A DNA stretch of 64,000 nt from Nocardia sp. NBC_00565. GTDB lineage: Bacteria; Actinomycetota; Actinomycetes; Mycobacteriales; Mycobacteriaceae. A model generated the notes under the pieces. It was not told where the DNA came from and did no database searches. It saw nothing but the letters and a program-made list of their open reading frames with translations. Numbering within the stretch: the stretch's first letter is position 1; the number at the start of each line of letters is the position of its first letter. Below, in pieces: positions 52,223-62,100 of the stretch. Location: the NCBI RefSeq assembly GCF_036345915.1, contig NZ_CP107785.1:8742001-8806000 (forward strand), given 5' to 3'. Position numbers and translations under genes: made by a program.

Positions 52223-53539
52223 CTAGCGAGCGGCCACCTCGGCCGCGGCGTCCGCCTCGGCCTCGATCGCGGAGTTCTTCGAGGTCTCGCGCATGAAGTA
52301 GTAAATGGTCAGGGAAATCGCGATACAGGCCGCGACGTACCAGAAATACAGCGACTCGTGGTTCGCCTTCTTCAATGCCAGCGCGATGGTCTCCGCGGTG
52401 CCGCCGAAGATCGCGACCGTCAAGGCATACGGCAGACCGACGCCGAGCGCCCGAATCCGGGTCGGGAAGAGTTCGGCCTTCACGATGGCGTTGATCGAGG
52501 TGTAGCCGGTAATGATGACCAATGCGAGCATCATCAGCGCGAATGCGCCGATCGGATTTCGGGTGTGCGCTAGCACGGTCATGATCGGTACCGTCAGCAA
52601 TGTTCCGGCGATGCCGAAGAAGATGAGCAGTGTGCGGCGGCCGATGCGATCGGAGAGTGCTCCGGCCAGTGGTTGCAGCACCACGAATACCAGCAGTGCG
52701 ATGAAATTGATCCAGGCCGCGGTCGGCTTGGAGATATGTGCGGTATTGATCATGAATTTCTGCATGTAGGTCGTGTAGGTGTAGAACGCGACAGTGCCGC
52801 CGAGGGTGAGCCCGCAAACGATCAGGCATTCGCGTGGGTATTGCATCAGTACGCGCAGTGAGCCGCGAGACGATTGCCCGGATTCGGCCTGGAACTGCTC
52901 GGATTCATCCATGCCTCGCCGCAGCCACATGATCAACAGTGCGCCGCCCGCGCCGATCAGGAACGGAATGCGCCAGCCCCAGTTGTTCATTTGGGCATCG
53001 CTGAGAATGTGCTGCAGGACGATTTGCACGCCGAGTGCGACCAATTGGCCGGCAACCAGCGTGACGTACTGGAAGCTCGAGTAGAACCCGCGCCGACCCG
53101 GTGAGGCCACCTCGGACAGATACGTTGCGCTGGTGGCGTATTCGCCGCCGAGCGAGAGTCCCTGCAGCAGGCGCGCCAATACCAGCAGTACCGGGGCGGC
53201 CAGGCCGATCGTCTGATATCCGGGCGTGCACGCGATCAACAGCGAACCCGCGGCCATCACGGTTACCGATAGCGTCAATGCGGCGCGGCGTCCGAATCGG
53301 TCGGCGTAGCGGCCGAGCATCCAGCCGCCGATCGGGCGCATCAGGAAGCCGACCGCGAAGACGGCCGCAGAATTCAGTAGCTGTGCGGTGGAGTCGCCCT
53401 TGGGGAAGAAACTGTGCGCGAAGTACACGCTGAACGCGGCGTAGACGTACCAGTCGTACCACTCGGCCAGATTACCGAGCGAGCCACGAAGTACGTTGGC
53501 GATGACCCTGCGCTCGCCGCCGAGTTGTGTCGTAGTCAT
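52223..53539 (-). CDS. MFS transporter, MHS family (alpha-ketoglutarate/dicarboxylate type)
   Basis: A 438-residue proton symporter with 12 membrane segments. The MHS-family markers are LAEWYDWYVYAAFSVYFA at the start, RPIGGWMLGRYADRFGRR (motif A) and LLQGLSLGGEYATSATYLSE. Homologues such as KgtP and proline/betaine permeases take up carboxylates or osmolytes. A near-consensus ribosome-binding site, AAGGAG, lies eight bases before the ATG. A perfect CRP/GlxR-type site sits in its promoter, which suits carbon-source control. Confidence 0.9.
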   Translation of the reverse strand: MTTTQLGGERRVIANVLRGSLGNLAEWYDWYVYAAFSVYFAHSFFPKGDSTAQLLNSAAVFAVGFLMRPIGGWMLGRYADRFGRRAALTLSVTVMAAGSLLIACTPGYQTIGLAAPVLLVLARLLQGLSLGGEYATSATYLSEVASPGRRGFYSSFQYVTLVAGQLVALGVQIVLQHILSDAQMNNWGWRIPFLIGAGGALLIMWLRRGMDESEQFQAESGQSSRGSLRVLMQYPRECLIVCGLTLGGTVAFYTYTTYMQKFMINTAHISKPTAAWINFIALLVFVVLQPLAGALSDRIGRRTLLIFFGIAGTLLTVPIMTVLAHTRNPIGAFALMMLALVIITGYTSINAIVKAELFPTRIRALGVGLPYALTVAIFGGTAETIALALKKANHESLYFWYVAACIAISLTIYYFMRETSKNSAIEAEADAAAEVAAR

Positions 53540-53886
53540 TGTGAATCTCCTTCTGGCGCCGCGCTTACCGGCCTATAAGGCGACTGTGAGTGCAATCACA
53601 CTGCATTGCCAGGGGTGCGCCGATCTTCTAACCGTCCCTTAGGAAAGAGAGTCGGGTCGCGTTTCACGGTTCGATAATTCGCTAATCGAAGTAGTAGATG
53701 CCCTGGTCGGCGGCCGGATCGAATTCTTAACAGTCTCTTTAGCTACTCGCTCTCGGGAACCGGATACGGGTGCCGCCGTGCGTGTCACTATCGAAAATGA
53801 CACCGATGGCGACCACCTGCCGGTCGCTCGAAAACAACAGCGAGCGATCCGAATCGGTTGTGTTGGAACAGGAACGAGAGCATGCG
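53540..53886. other. divergent control region between the MHS transporter and immunity B
   Basis: 347 bases without a supported gene. Going away from the transporter it holds a -10-like TATAGG on the reverse strand (53572-53577), the CRP-type site (53585-53600), and a 12-base direct repeat, TAACCGTCCCTT (53629-53640) and TAACAGTCTCTT (53728-53739), whose similarity extends to about 21 bases. Confidence 0.6.
53585..53600. promoter_or_regulatory. CRP/GlxR-type binding site
   Basis: TGTGA-N6-TCACA, a perfect match to the cAMP-receptor consensus of actinobacterial Crp/GlxR. Its centre is 53 bases upstream of the MHS transporter ATG, overlapping the presumed -35 region of the reverse-strand promoter. 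Confidence 0.75.
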
Positions 53887-55146
53887 ATGAGCGACGGACA
53901 GATCGGCGGTATGGACACCGCCGTCGCCGACCCGGCCGAGCGGGACGCCGATGCGTTGTTCGCTCGCATCGCACACGAGTTGGGCGAACTGGGACCCGCC
54001 GGGTGGCGGCGGCTGAACGCGGTCTTCGCCCTGACGGTGACCGTCGAGGCGGCGCGCGTCGAGTTCACCGGTGCCCATCGCGTGGCACGCTTGGAGATAC
54101 CGGAGCCGGTGCTGGCCCTGGTCCGGCGACACCGTGCCGAAGTCGCCGCGTCCGGTACCGAACCGTGGTGGCGACTGCTGTTGCGGGCCAACGTATCCGG
54201 TGACATCGAGGTCGACTACGACTACGGCGACGAGCCGTTCCCCGCGGATCAACTCTTCCGGCCGGAGGCGTATCGCGCCGATGTGGCCGTCTATCGGCGT
54301 CCGCGACTGCCGGTGTGGCTGGCGGCCTATATGAGGCATGGCGACCGGCAGTGTCGCCGTCCGCGCCGGGCCGTGGCCGCCGTGCTCGCCGATGTGGCGT
54401 ACGGGGTGACCGCGCGGCGGGTGGATGCGGAACTTCCGCCGTTTCCGCGGTTGTGGGCCCGATGGGCGACGATTTCGGCTGCGCACGTCGCGGTCTCGTC
54501 CGACCGCGGGCCGCGCATGGTGGTCTCCAATGGCTGGTTCGAGAGCGCGGGGACCGGCAGCAGTGGCTCGACACTGTATGTCGCGCCGGGTGGCCGCGCC
54601 GTGCTGTCGGGCGGTGTGTGGGACGCGCCGGCATTGAACGCGGCCTACAACGGTGGCGTCGATCTTCCGAAACTCTATGCCGGAGCACCGGATTGGGTGA
54701 CGAATTCGGTGCTGAGTCCGCGTGCGGCGGTCGGCTTGCTCTCGTTCTGCTTCTGGTGGGACGGCCTGCGGTGGTATTGCGGCGAGTCACCCTCGGTGCA
54801 GCAGTGCGGGGCGGCGATGCCGGAGATCTGGCAGGCGCACACCGTGATCGAGACGGTGGCTCGGCTGCTGTCGGCGGATGCGGGCACCCAGACGCGAACC
54901 GCGGTGGCGCGTTTGCTGACTGCCGCCGAGCGCGGCGAGGTCACCCGGGAGTTGGTGGCGGACACTTTCGGTCGCGATCGCGATATCGATGCGGCCATGC
55001 GTCAGTTGGCCGCCGCCGGGACGGTCGCGTGGCGGTCGAACGGGGTCCGTGCCGCGAGTCGCCTGCCGGAATCGACGTCCACGGATTCGCCGATACATCA
55101 GCTCTGGGACGGCAGATATCCCTGCGTTGATCGAATTGCGTTATAG
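53887..55146 (+). CDS. YezG-like (DUF600) immunity-protein candidate, module B
   Basis: A 419-residue paralogue of the module A immunity candidate. It repeats the landmark stretches EVDYDYGDEPFP, LPVWLAAYM, SGSTLYVAPGGRAVLSGGVWDAP and LLSFCFWWDGLRWYCG. Unlike its paralogue it lies upstream of its presumed effector, ahead of the WXG-sized and YbaB-like genes, and lacks the last 100 residues. The ATG at 53887 begins MSDGQ; an upstream start at 53770 would add 39 residues without a better ribosome-binding site. Confidence 0.72.
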   Translation: MSDGQIGGMDTAVADPAERDADALFARIAHELGELGPAGWRRLNAVFALTVTVEAARVEFTGAHRVARLEIPEPVLALVRRHRAEVAASGTEPWWRLLLRANVSGDIEVDYDYGDEPFPADQLFRPEAYRADVAVYRRPRLPVWLAAYMRHGDRQCRRPRRAVAAVLADVAYGVTARRVDAELPPFPRLWARWATISAAHVAVSSDRGPRMVVSNGWFESAGTGSSGSTLYVAPGGRAVLSGGVWDAPALNAAYNGGVDLPKLYAGAPDWVTNSVLSPRAAVGLLSFCFWWDGLRWYCGESPSVQQCGAAMPEIWQAHTVIETVARLLSADAGTQTRTAVARLLTAAERGEVTRELVADTFGRDRDIDAAMRQLAAAGTVAWRSNGVRAASRLPESTSTDSPIHQLWDGRYPCVDRIAL

Positions 55147-55172
55147 CCGAACGGCGCGGAGGAGGACGCCAG

Positions 55173-55493
55173 ATGAGTGAAGGCTTCAGGGCAACCCCGT
55201 CGGGATTGAACAAACCGTCGGCGGACCTCGCCGAGGTCGCCGCGAAAATTCAGGCCATAGTGTCACGGCTGGACGCGGTGAATACCCAGAACTGGGGTAG
55301 TTGGGGAACGAACGGGCGCGGGCCGAATTTCGCCGGCGGCGACAATGGTTACGAGGCGTCCCATGACAATCTCCTCGCCGTTTTGAACACGCAAATCGAG
55401 ACGCTGCAGAACTATTCGCAGGGTGTGACCGATGCGGGCGTGGCGCTCACCGGTACCGATCATGCGGGCCGGGACGACTTCGAGAGCATCTGA
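55173..55493 (+). CDS. WXG100-sized type VII substrate, module B
   Basis: A 106-residue protein with two helices joined by a turn that reads NWGSWGTNGRGPNF, so it has a WxxWG variant of the WXG motif. The rest (YEASHDNLLAVLNTQIETLQNYSQGVTDAG) is the second helix of a helical hairpin. GGAGGAGG nine bases upstream is a strong ribosome-binding site. It is not obviously closer to the module A protein than to other small ESX-associated proteins, though position and size agree. Confidence 0.75.
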   Translation: MSEGFRATPSGLNKPSADLAEVAAKIQAIVSRLDAVNTQNWGSWGTNGRGPNFAGGDNGYEASHDNLLAVLNTQIETLQNYSQGVTDAGVALTGTDHAGRDDFESI

Positions 55494-55555
55494 CGCGTAG
55501 TCCGCGCCGGAGTGGTGGGGGTTCGGGGTTTCGGGGTGACCTAGGAGGGATTTCG

Positions 55556-56077
55556 ATGGCGGACGACATTTCGATCGGGCAATTCACCGATCTCATGGAG
55601 ACGATGCGGGCGGGCGTCGAATCCATTGCGCGGGCGCAGGAGAAGCAGGCCTTGCTCACGGCGACCGGTTATGCCGCGGGTAAACGCGTCGCCGTGATCG
55701 TCAACGCCAATAATGTGGTCATTCAGACCCGATTCACCGATGACGTATCGGATTTGAGCTATGCGGAACTGGCCGCCGCCATCACCGCCGCCGGGCAGGA
55801 CGCCGCGGCCCAGATCCTGCGCCATACCCGGGCGATGATCGAGGACTTGCACGCCCAGACCGCGCGGCTGCCGAAGCTGTCGGAGTTCGTCCCCGGACTT
55901 CCCGATGTGCGCGAGGTGCTGCCCGCCCGGCCCGAAGTGTCCACCGCGCCGCCATCGGCACGCCCCAGCGCCGCGGCCGAGGATGCGGATCCGCCCATGG
56001 TCTTCACCGATGTCACGCCGTGGGACCACATCCGTTCCGCCGGGACACAGCCGGGCGTGTCCGAGTCGAGCTGGTGA
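55556..56077 (+). CDS. YbaB/EbfC-like protein, module B
   Basis: A 173-residue paralogue of the module A YbaB-like protein: a YbaB core (LMETMRAGVESIARAQEKQALL and VAVIVNANNVVIQTRFTDDVSDLSYAEL), a helical ELAAAITAAGQDAAAQIL segment, a short LPKLSEFVPGLPDVREVLP block seen also in module A (LPKLSDLVEGMPDLSTEMP), a disordered tail and the ending GVSESSW. The AGGAGGGATTTCG before the ATG is a strong site. It directly precedes the giant B gene. Confidence 0.8.
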   Translation: MADDISIGQFTDLMETMRAGVESIARAQEKQALLTATGYAAGKRVAVIVNANNVVIQTRFTDDVSDLSYAELAAAITAAGQDAAAQILRHTRAMIEDLHAQTARLPKLSEFVPGLPDVREVLPARPEVSTAPPSARPSAAAEDADPPMVFTDVTPWDHIRSAGTQPGVSESSW

Positions 56078-56109
56078 GCCGGCCCGTCGATGCGATGAGG
56101 TGCCGCTAG

Positions 56110-59100
56110 ATGTTCATCGACATCACCCCGCTGTGGAGCTGGATTCCGGGCTGGATTCTCAGTGCCCTCAATTTCGGTATGACATATCCCAACGGCCACG
56201 TGACCCCCATGAACGATCTCAGCGAGGTCTGGCAATGGGGCGCGGGGGAAATGCGGAAGCTCGAGGCCGAGCTGAAGGCGGCCACCGAGGCCGCGCTGAA
56301 GCACTACGAGGGCGGCGAGGGTTCCGCCGAGATGAAGAAGGAGTTCGACAAGCAGTTCACCGGCGACAACTCGGTAATGAATGTCGCTGCGGCACTGGAC
56401 AATCTCGGTGACTACACCCATGACGGTATGAAGGGCCTCTACCAGGATCAGATGTGGTCGGCGCTGTTCGCCGGAATGACGACGTACTCGGTCATCGCGT
56501 TGATCGCCGAGTTCTGGCCCTTCGGCATGGGGGCGGCCTCGGTGGAGCTGGTGCTCGCCCGCGAAGCCCTGGCCATTGCCGAGCGGGAAGCGGCCCAACT
56601 GGCCGCGGAGGAGGCGGCCAAGGCGGGGCTGCGGAATCTGCTGAAGCCCTATCTCAAGAAGATCGGCCTGCAGATGGACAAGTGGGCCGGGGACTCGCTC
56701 GCTCGCAAAGCCGCCGTCGGCGGCGTGCGCCTCGGCGGGGCGGGGCTGAAGGCGGGTGCGCACGGCGCGATGGCCGATATCGGGATCCAGTTCATCTCCG
56801 ATCCCGGCGGCGATATCGACTGGGGCCAGGTCGGCACCACGGCGTTGACCTGGGGCGCGGGCGGAATGGCCGGTCGCGCCGCGGGTCTCGGTGTGTCCAA
56901 GGGCCTCGGCAAGGCCGTGTCATCGGATCTGGGGCAGCGGCTGGCGACGAGCGCCAATCCGGTGGCCCGGGCGGCGGTCTCGCCGAGAACGATGGGGCTG
57001 GCCACCGGTTTGGTCAGCGGTGCGGCCGGTGCGGGCGGGATGTACGGCGCCATGGTCGCCGTCGACCCCAATGCGAAATTCTCCCCGCAGATGCTCGCGG
57101 CCGGTTTCGGTATGGGTGCCCTCGGCGGCGCGCGAATGGGCCATGCGGAGGCGAGCGGCCCGACGACGCACAGTGCGGGATCGAGCGCGGCCGACGGTCA
57201 TGCGAGCAAGCCCGCGGTGGTGACCCCCGAGACCAGCGCGGAAGGTAAGAAGCTCTTTCGCCAGGTGAGCCTGGCAACCCATCCCGACAAGTACCCACCC
57301 GGTGCGCAACGGGACGCCGCCGAGGCCATCACCAAGGAAGCCACCCAGATCAAGGCGCAGGCGAATACCGGTGAGCGCGGTGACCAGTACAGCGACCAGC
57401 AGGTCGCCCGGCTGCGGGAACTGCACCAGCAGGGCGTCGAACTGGCCGGTAGTACTGCCACCACTGGTCACGGCGGCAGTACCAGCGCGACACCGGCCGA
57501 GAGTGCACCGCGCACGGCCGGTTCGGGAACGTCCTCGACCGGGGCCAACCCGACGGGCGGCTCGGAAACCGGTGTCCGACCGTCGGATTCGGGTGCGCGG
57601 GTGGCGAGTTCGGCCGGTGACGGGAGCAGCGCTCGACCGGTGCCGCCGGAAAGGCCTGCCGGGCAGGGACAGTCGCAACGCGGTGGGAGCGATGCCGGCA
57701 GCCCGCAGCAGTCCCGCGCCGGTGTCGCCGCCGAGAGTCCGGGCGGCGACACGAATCTCGCTGCCGGACAACAGGACAAACCCGCAGCGTCGGTTCAGGC
57801 CGGTAGTGCGGCGCAGTCCGAAGCCCGGGTTCCGGAGCAGCGTGCGCCCGAAACGGCCGACGAACCTCCGCGCGCGCGGCCGGCGGAAGTAGATACGCAC
57901 GGTGCCAATGGCCAGGCCGAACCGCGCGTACCCGAGCAGCGCCGACCCGATATGCCGGTCGACAATTCGTCCGCGCGGCCGGTCGCTGCTCCGGAGCCGG
58001 GTGCGTCCGAGGCCGAGTCCGGCGCCTCGGAGCGCGGCGGCAGTAATGCGGCCGTTGCTGATTCGGGGCCGCGTCCGCCCGACGTCCCGGCCGAACGTCA
58101 ACCACAGGTCCAACACCCCGACAGCGCCGATGTCGGATCAGCCGTCGCCGCAACCGAATCGGCCCGCGCGGACGGCACCCACTCCTATGCCGAAGATCGT
58201 CCCGCGCCGGCGCAATCGCATCCGGCACCGGTCGGCGGCACGGAGTTCCGTGTGCCCGAACAGCGCACCGAGCCATCGGTCAACAGCTGTGTGCCGGAAG
58301 CCTTCCGGTATCTCGAACAGGCGCAGGGTCGCCTCGTGGCCGAGGGGCCGACGCCACAGCCGCGAACGCTGGCCGGGGTGCCCCTGCACGAAGTGCAGCG
58401 TGCGATCCGCGGCAAGTTCGAGGGATTCGGGCCCGACCGGACCGCGTCGGGCCATGCGCAGATCGTCGAGGCCACCGTGCGGGCGGGCAAGGGGGCGAGC
58501 GCGCTGGTCGCGGAGCAGCGCGCCCAGGTCAACGCCGGAGGTGCGCAGGGGCACGTCTATACGCTCACCTATAACGGGGGCAACCACTTCGAGGTCAACG
58601 GCAAGTCGGCGGTCCATGTCGAAACCGATGCGCAGGGCCGGGAGTGGTTCGTCGCGGCCGACGAGAACGGCGTGCCGATGCCGGGGCAGCAGCCGAAGTC
58701 GTTGGCGGAGTTGGCCGGCGGCGCTACCCGGGCGGATGCGGTTGCCGCCGATGCCATCATCATGCGTGCCGGTGAGGTCGTCAGCGGCCTCGGCGATCCG
58801 AATGCGGCTCGCCCGTCCCGGGAGCTGATGATGGGCGCCACCCCCGAACCCCGGGCCCAGGTCCGTTCGCTGCATGCCGAGTATCGCCACGCGACCACCG
58901 AGGAAGCCCGCGCACGTGCCGAATCGACGCGGCTGCGGACGCAGGCGCAGCAGGCGCGCGAGGCCGGCCTACATGATCGAGCCGCTGAACTCGACGACCA
59001 CGTGCGGCGGCTGGACGAACGCGCGGACGCCGCGGGCGCACAGGCAGAGTTGCTGCGCGCCAGGGTCGTCGAATCCGAACACCTCGAGCTGGCCGAGAAA

Positions 59101-62100
59101 CTGGAGGCGGTGCGAACCGAGATCGGCGAACTGGAGCAGCGGTTGACCGATGCCATCGGCGACCCGGCCCAGATCCAGCAGTTCCGTACCGATCTCGGAT
59201 CCGTCGAGCGCGGCGAGGTCGCCGCACAGGAGCGGGACCGGCTGGACAGCGCCGAGCGGGAACTGCGCGAGCGCATGCAGCCCATCGCGGAGCAGCTCGA
59301 CACCGGGCGAACAGCCGTGCGGGAGTTGGCGGCCGAGGTCAGGGCCGCCCAAGAGCCGTCGACGGGAACGGCATTGACCGAATCCGAACGCGGCGAACTC
59401 GTCCGCGCGACCGGACCCGCCCTCGCCCGTGCCCGAACCAGCATCGATTGGCTGCAGGGGATATATGCCGGATTAGCGCAGCAGCAAGGGGAATTGGCCC
59501 AGCCGCATGCCGTGCTGACCGATGAGATCGCGGCGGCGACGCAGGCGCGTGATCGGCTGGCCGCCGCATTCGAGGTGGCCGATCCGCAACAGCTGCATCC
59601 GTCCTATCGCGGTGTGCCCTCGCCCGGCACGGAACTGGTGCATTCGTTGCGGGATACGCTCGACCGATTGGAGCGGGCCCAGGACGAGGCGGCACGGTTG
59701 ACCGAACGTCAGATCGGTCTGCGGGCACTCGACGAGCTGCGGCTGCTGCCGGTTTCGGAACGAGTCGGTGTGTCGCCCGCGGCCGAACCGTCCACCGCCT
59801 TCCCGAATCAGCGGATCGTCGTGGTCGGCACCGATACTTCGCCCGCCGGCTACCGGCAGGCATTGCAGGCGACATTGCGACCGGGCACGGATGTGGAGTT
59901 GGTACTGCGCCTGGCACAGTCGGACAAGCTGCCGGTGCAGGTGGAGTTCGTGCGGATCGAGGTGACGGAACAGACCGCGACCGGGCATGCGCTGGCCTCG
60001 ACCGAACCGGCGGCACCGCAGCGGTCGGGCGCGTGGCCGGATCCGAGCAAGCATGCGCGGCCCTGGGAGAAGACGAAGTGGACCGAGCCGCAGCCGCCAT
60101 TCCTGTTCAAGGTGTCGATGGTTCCGGTATTCGACGAAATCATGTCGCCCTTCCATGATTTCGCGCCGGGGGAGGTGCCCGAGTTCATCTTTGCGCCGAA
60201 CCTGCCGTTCGCGAAGACGGTCTTCGATGTGCCGGCGGGTGTCGATGCCTTCCAGTCCGATGTCGGCATGTACGCCTTCCACGCCCGCATCCTCAGCCTC
60301 GGCATCCTCGATCGGATTCCGAACCATCCGTGGGTCCGTTCGTTCGTGCAGAATCGCCCGTGGATCGGCAAGGTGATACTGGGTCTGACCAAGTGGCTAC
60401 CCGCCAATACCGCGCACGGTCGGTCGGTGCACGTGCCGCTATCAGTGGATTTCGTGAACAAGCATCCACGGATCGCCTTCGCGCTCGGTGGTGTCGAGCA
60501 GTGGATCCCGAGTGTCCGCAATGGTCGCTGGATTCAGTTGGTTCCGATGATCCGTGGCACGCGCACGCATGCGTGGTTCGACGACGCGCGCCCCGATCCG
60601 GCGCCGCTGCACCGCGGTGACCTGGCCACGCCGTCGTTCAACCGAGAGGCGCAACATCTCGACGGTGACGTCATCCGTCCGTACACCGGGGAGAGTGTGG
60701 AGATCCCCGCGTCGTTGGCGGCCCGCTGGCATGCGAATGAGCAAGTGCGCGAGCGGATTCAGGAGTGGACCGAAGGCGAGTACGAGCGCTACGAGCGTGA
60801 TCGGGTCCATGCGGGCGATGGCCTCGTACATCGAATCGCAGATCAGGCTGCCCAGCATCCCGATCGGTACTCCGGCGGTGATCCGAAGCGGTGGATACGC
60901 GGCAAGAACAACGAGTGGGTGCGGGATCCGGATGGATCGCTGTTACCGCGTCATCCGGATGGTTCGACCTGGTTGCGTGATGCCGAGGGCAATGTTCGGC
61001 CGCGCGCGGAGATCGTCGATAACTTGCAGCGGGCGCGCGACCATCTGATGCGGAATTCGGAGCTGAACCGGATTCCCGATGTCCCCGAGCTGTGGAATCG
61101 GTTGATCGACGGGAAACCGTTGCGCGCGGACGTGATCGGTGTCGAGGCGGCATTGGTCGAGGCGGACTATCTCGCGACGCATCGCGAAGGGACCGGACAG
61201 CAGGCGCATCAGGCGGCCAAGCAGGCGGGATACGACTGGGACAGCAACCGTCCAGAGCTGACCGGTGATCGTGCCGAGCGCAGTCTGCTCGGCAAACTGA
61301 CCGGCCGCAGACCACTCAGCGTCGGGGCCACCACCGAACTGGACCCGTCTGCACCGGATCCGGTGCGCACCCGCCGGTTCGGCACGACGCTGTACTACGG
61401 CAGGCACTTCGGCGATTTCGGGCAGGTGCGCGGGCAACTCGGTGACATCATGCGCGGTTGGCCCGCGGCCAAGATCGCCCGGGCACAGGCCGCGGTGGTC
61501 GAGCTCACCCACGAGGCCACCCGGTCGCATCGCGGTGACCTCAATCTGGCACGGGGTGGCGTCCATGTATCCGGGCGGGTAACCGGCGAGCCCGGCCGAC
61601 AGCGGTTGGTGGTCAAGGTCGAAAGCGACGGCGACGGCAGGCAAACCGGCGTCCGGCGCTACACACTCGAGGAGTCCGACGGCAGCAGCCAGCGAGCCCT
61701 GCCCGCGATGCCGACCGGCGCGATAGCCGCGGGCCCGATGGCCCGAGGCGGTGAGGCGCGGCCCGCCCTACCCGAACCGCCCCAGCGCCCGCCACCGTCG
61801 ACGCGCCCCACTCCGACCGCCGAGTTGCCCGATTCGCCGCCGGCCGCCGGATTGCCGGAGTCGCGTTCGGCTACACAGCCCGAATTGCCTTCGGCAGCGG
61901 CACCGCCGAGTGTGCCCGGGGGCGGACGTTCCACAACTCCGACACCACCGGACTGGGCGCAGGGTGCGACCCGGGAACATGTGCCGACGAGCGCGGATGT
62001 CGCCCGGCGCCTCGTCGACTACGGCCGCGAAATCGCGGCCGCCGCGCGGGAAACCGCGACCACACTCGCTCAGGTCTGCGAGCCGCTGCGACAACTCGGG

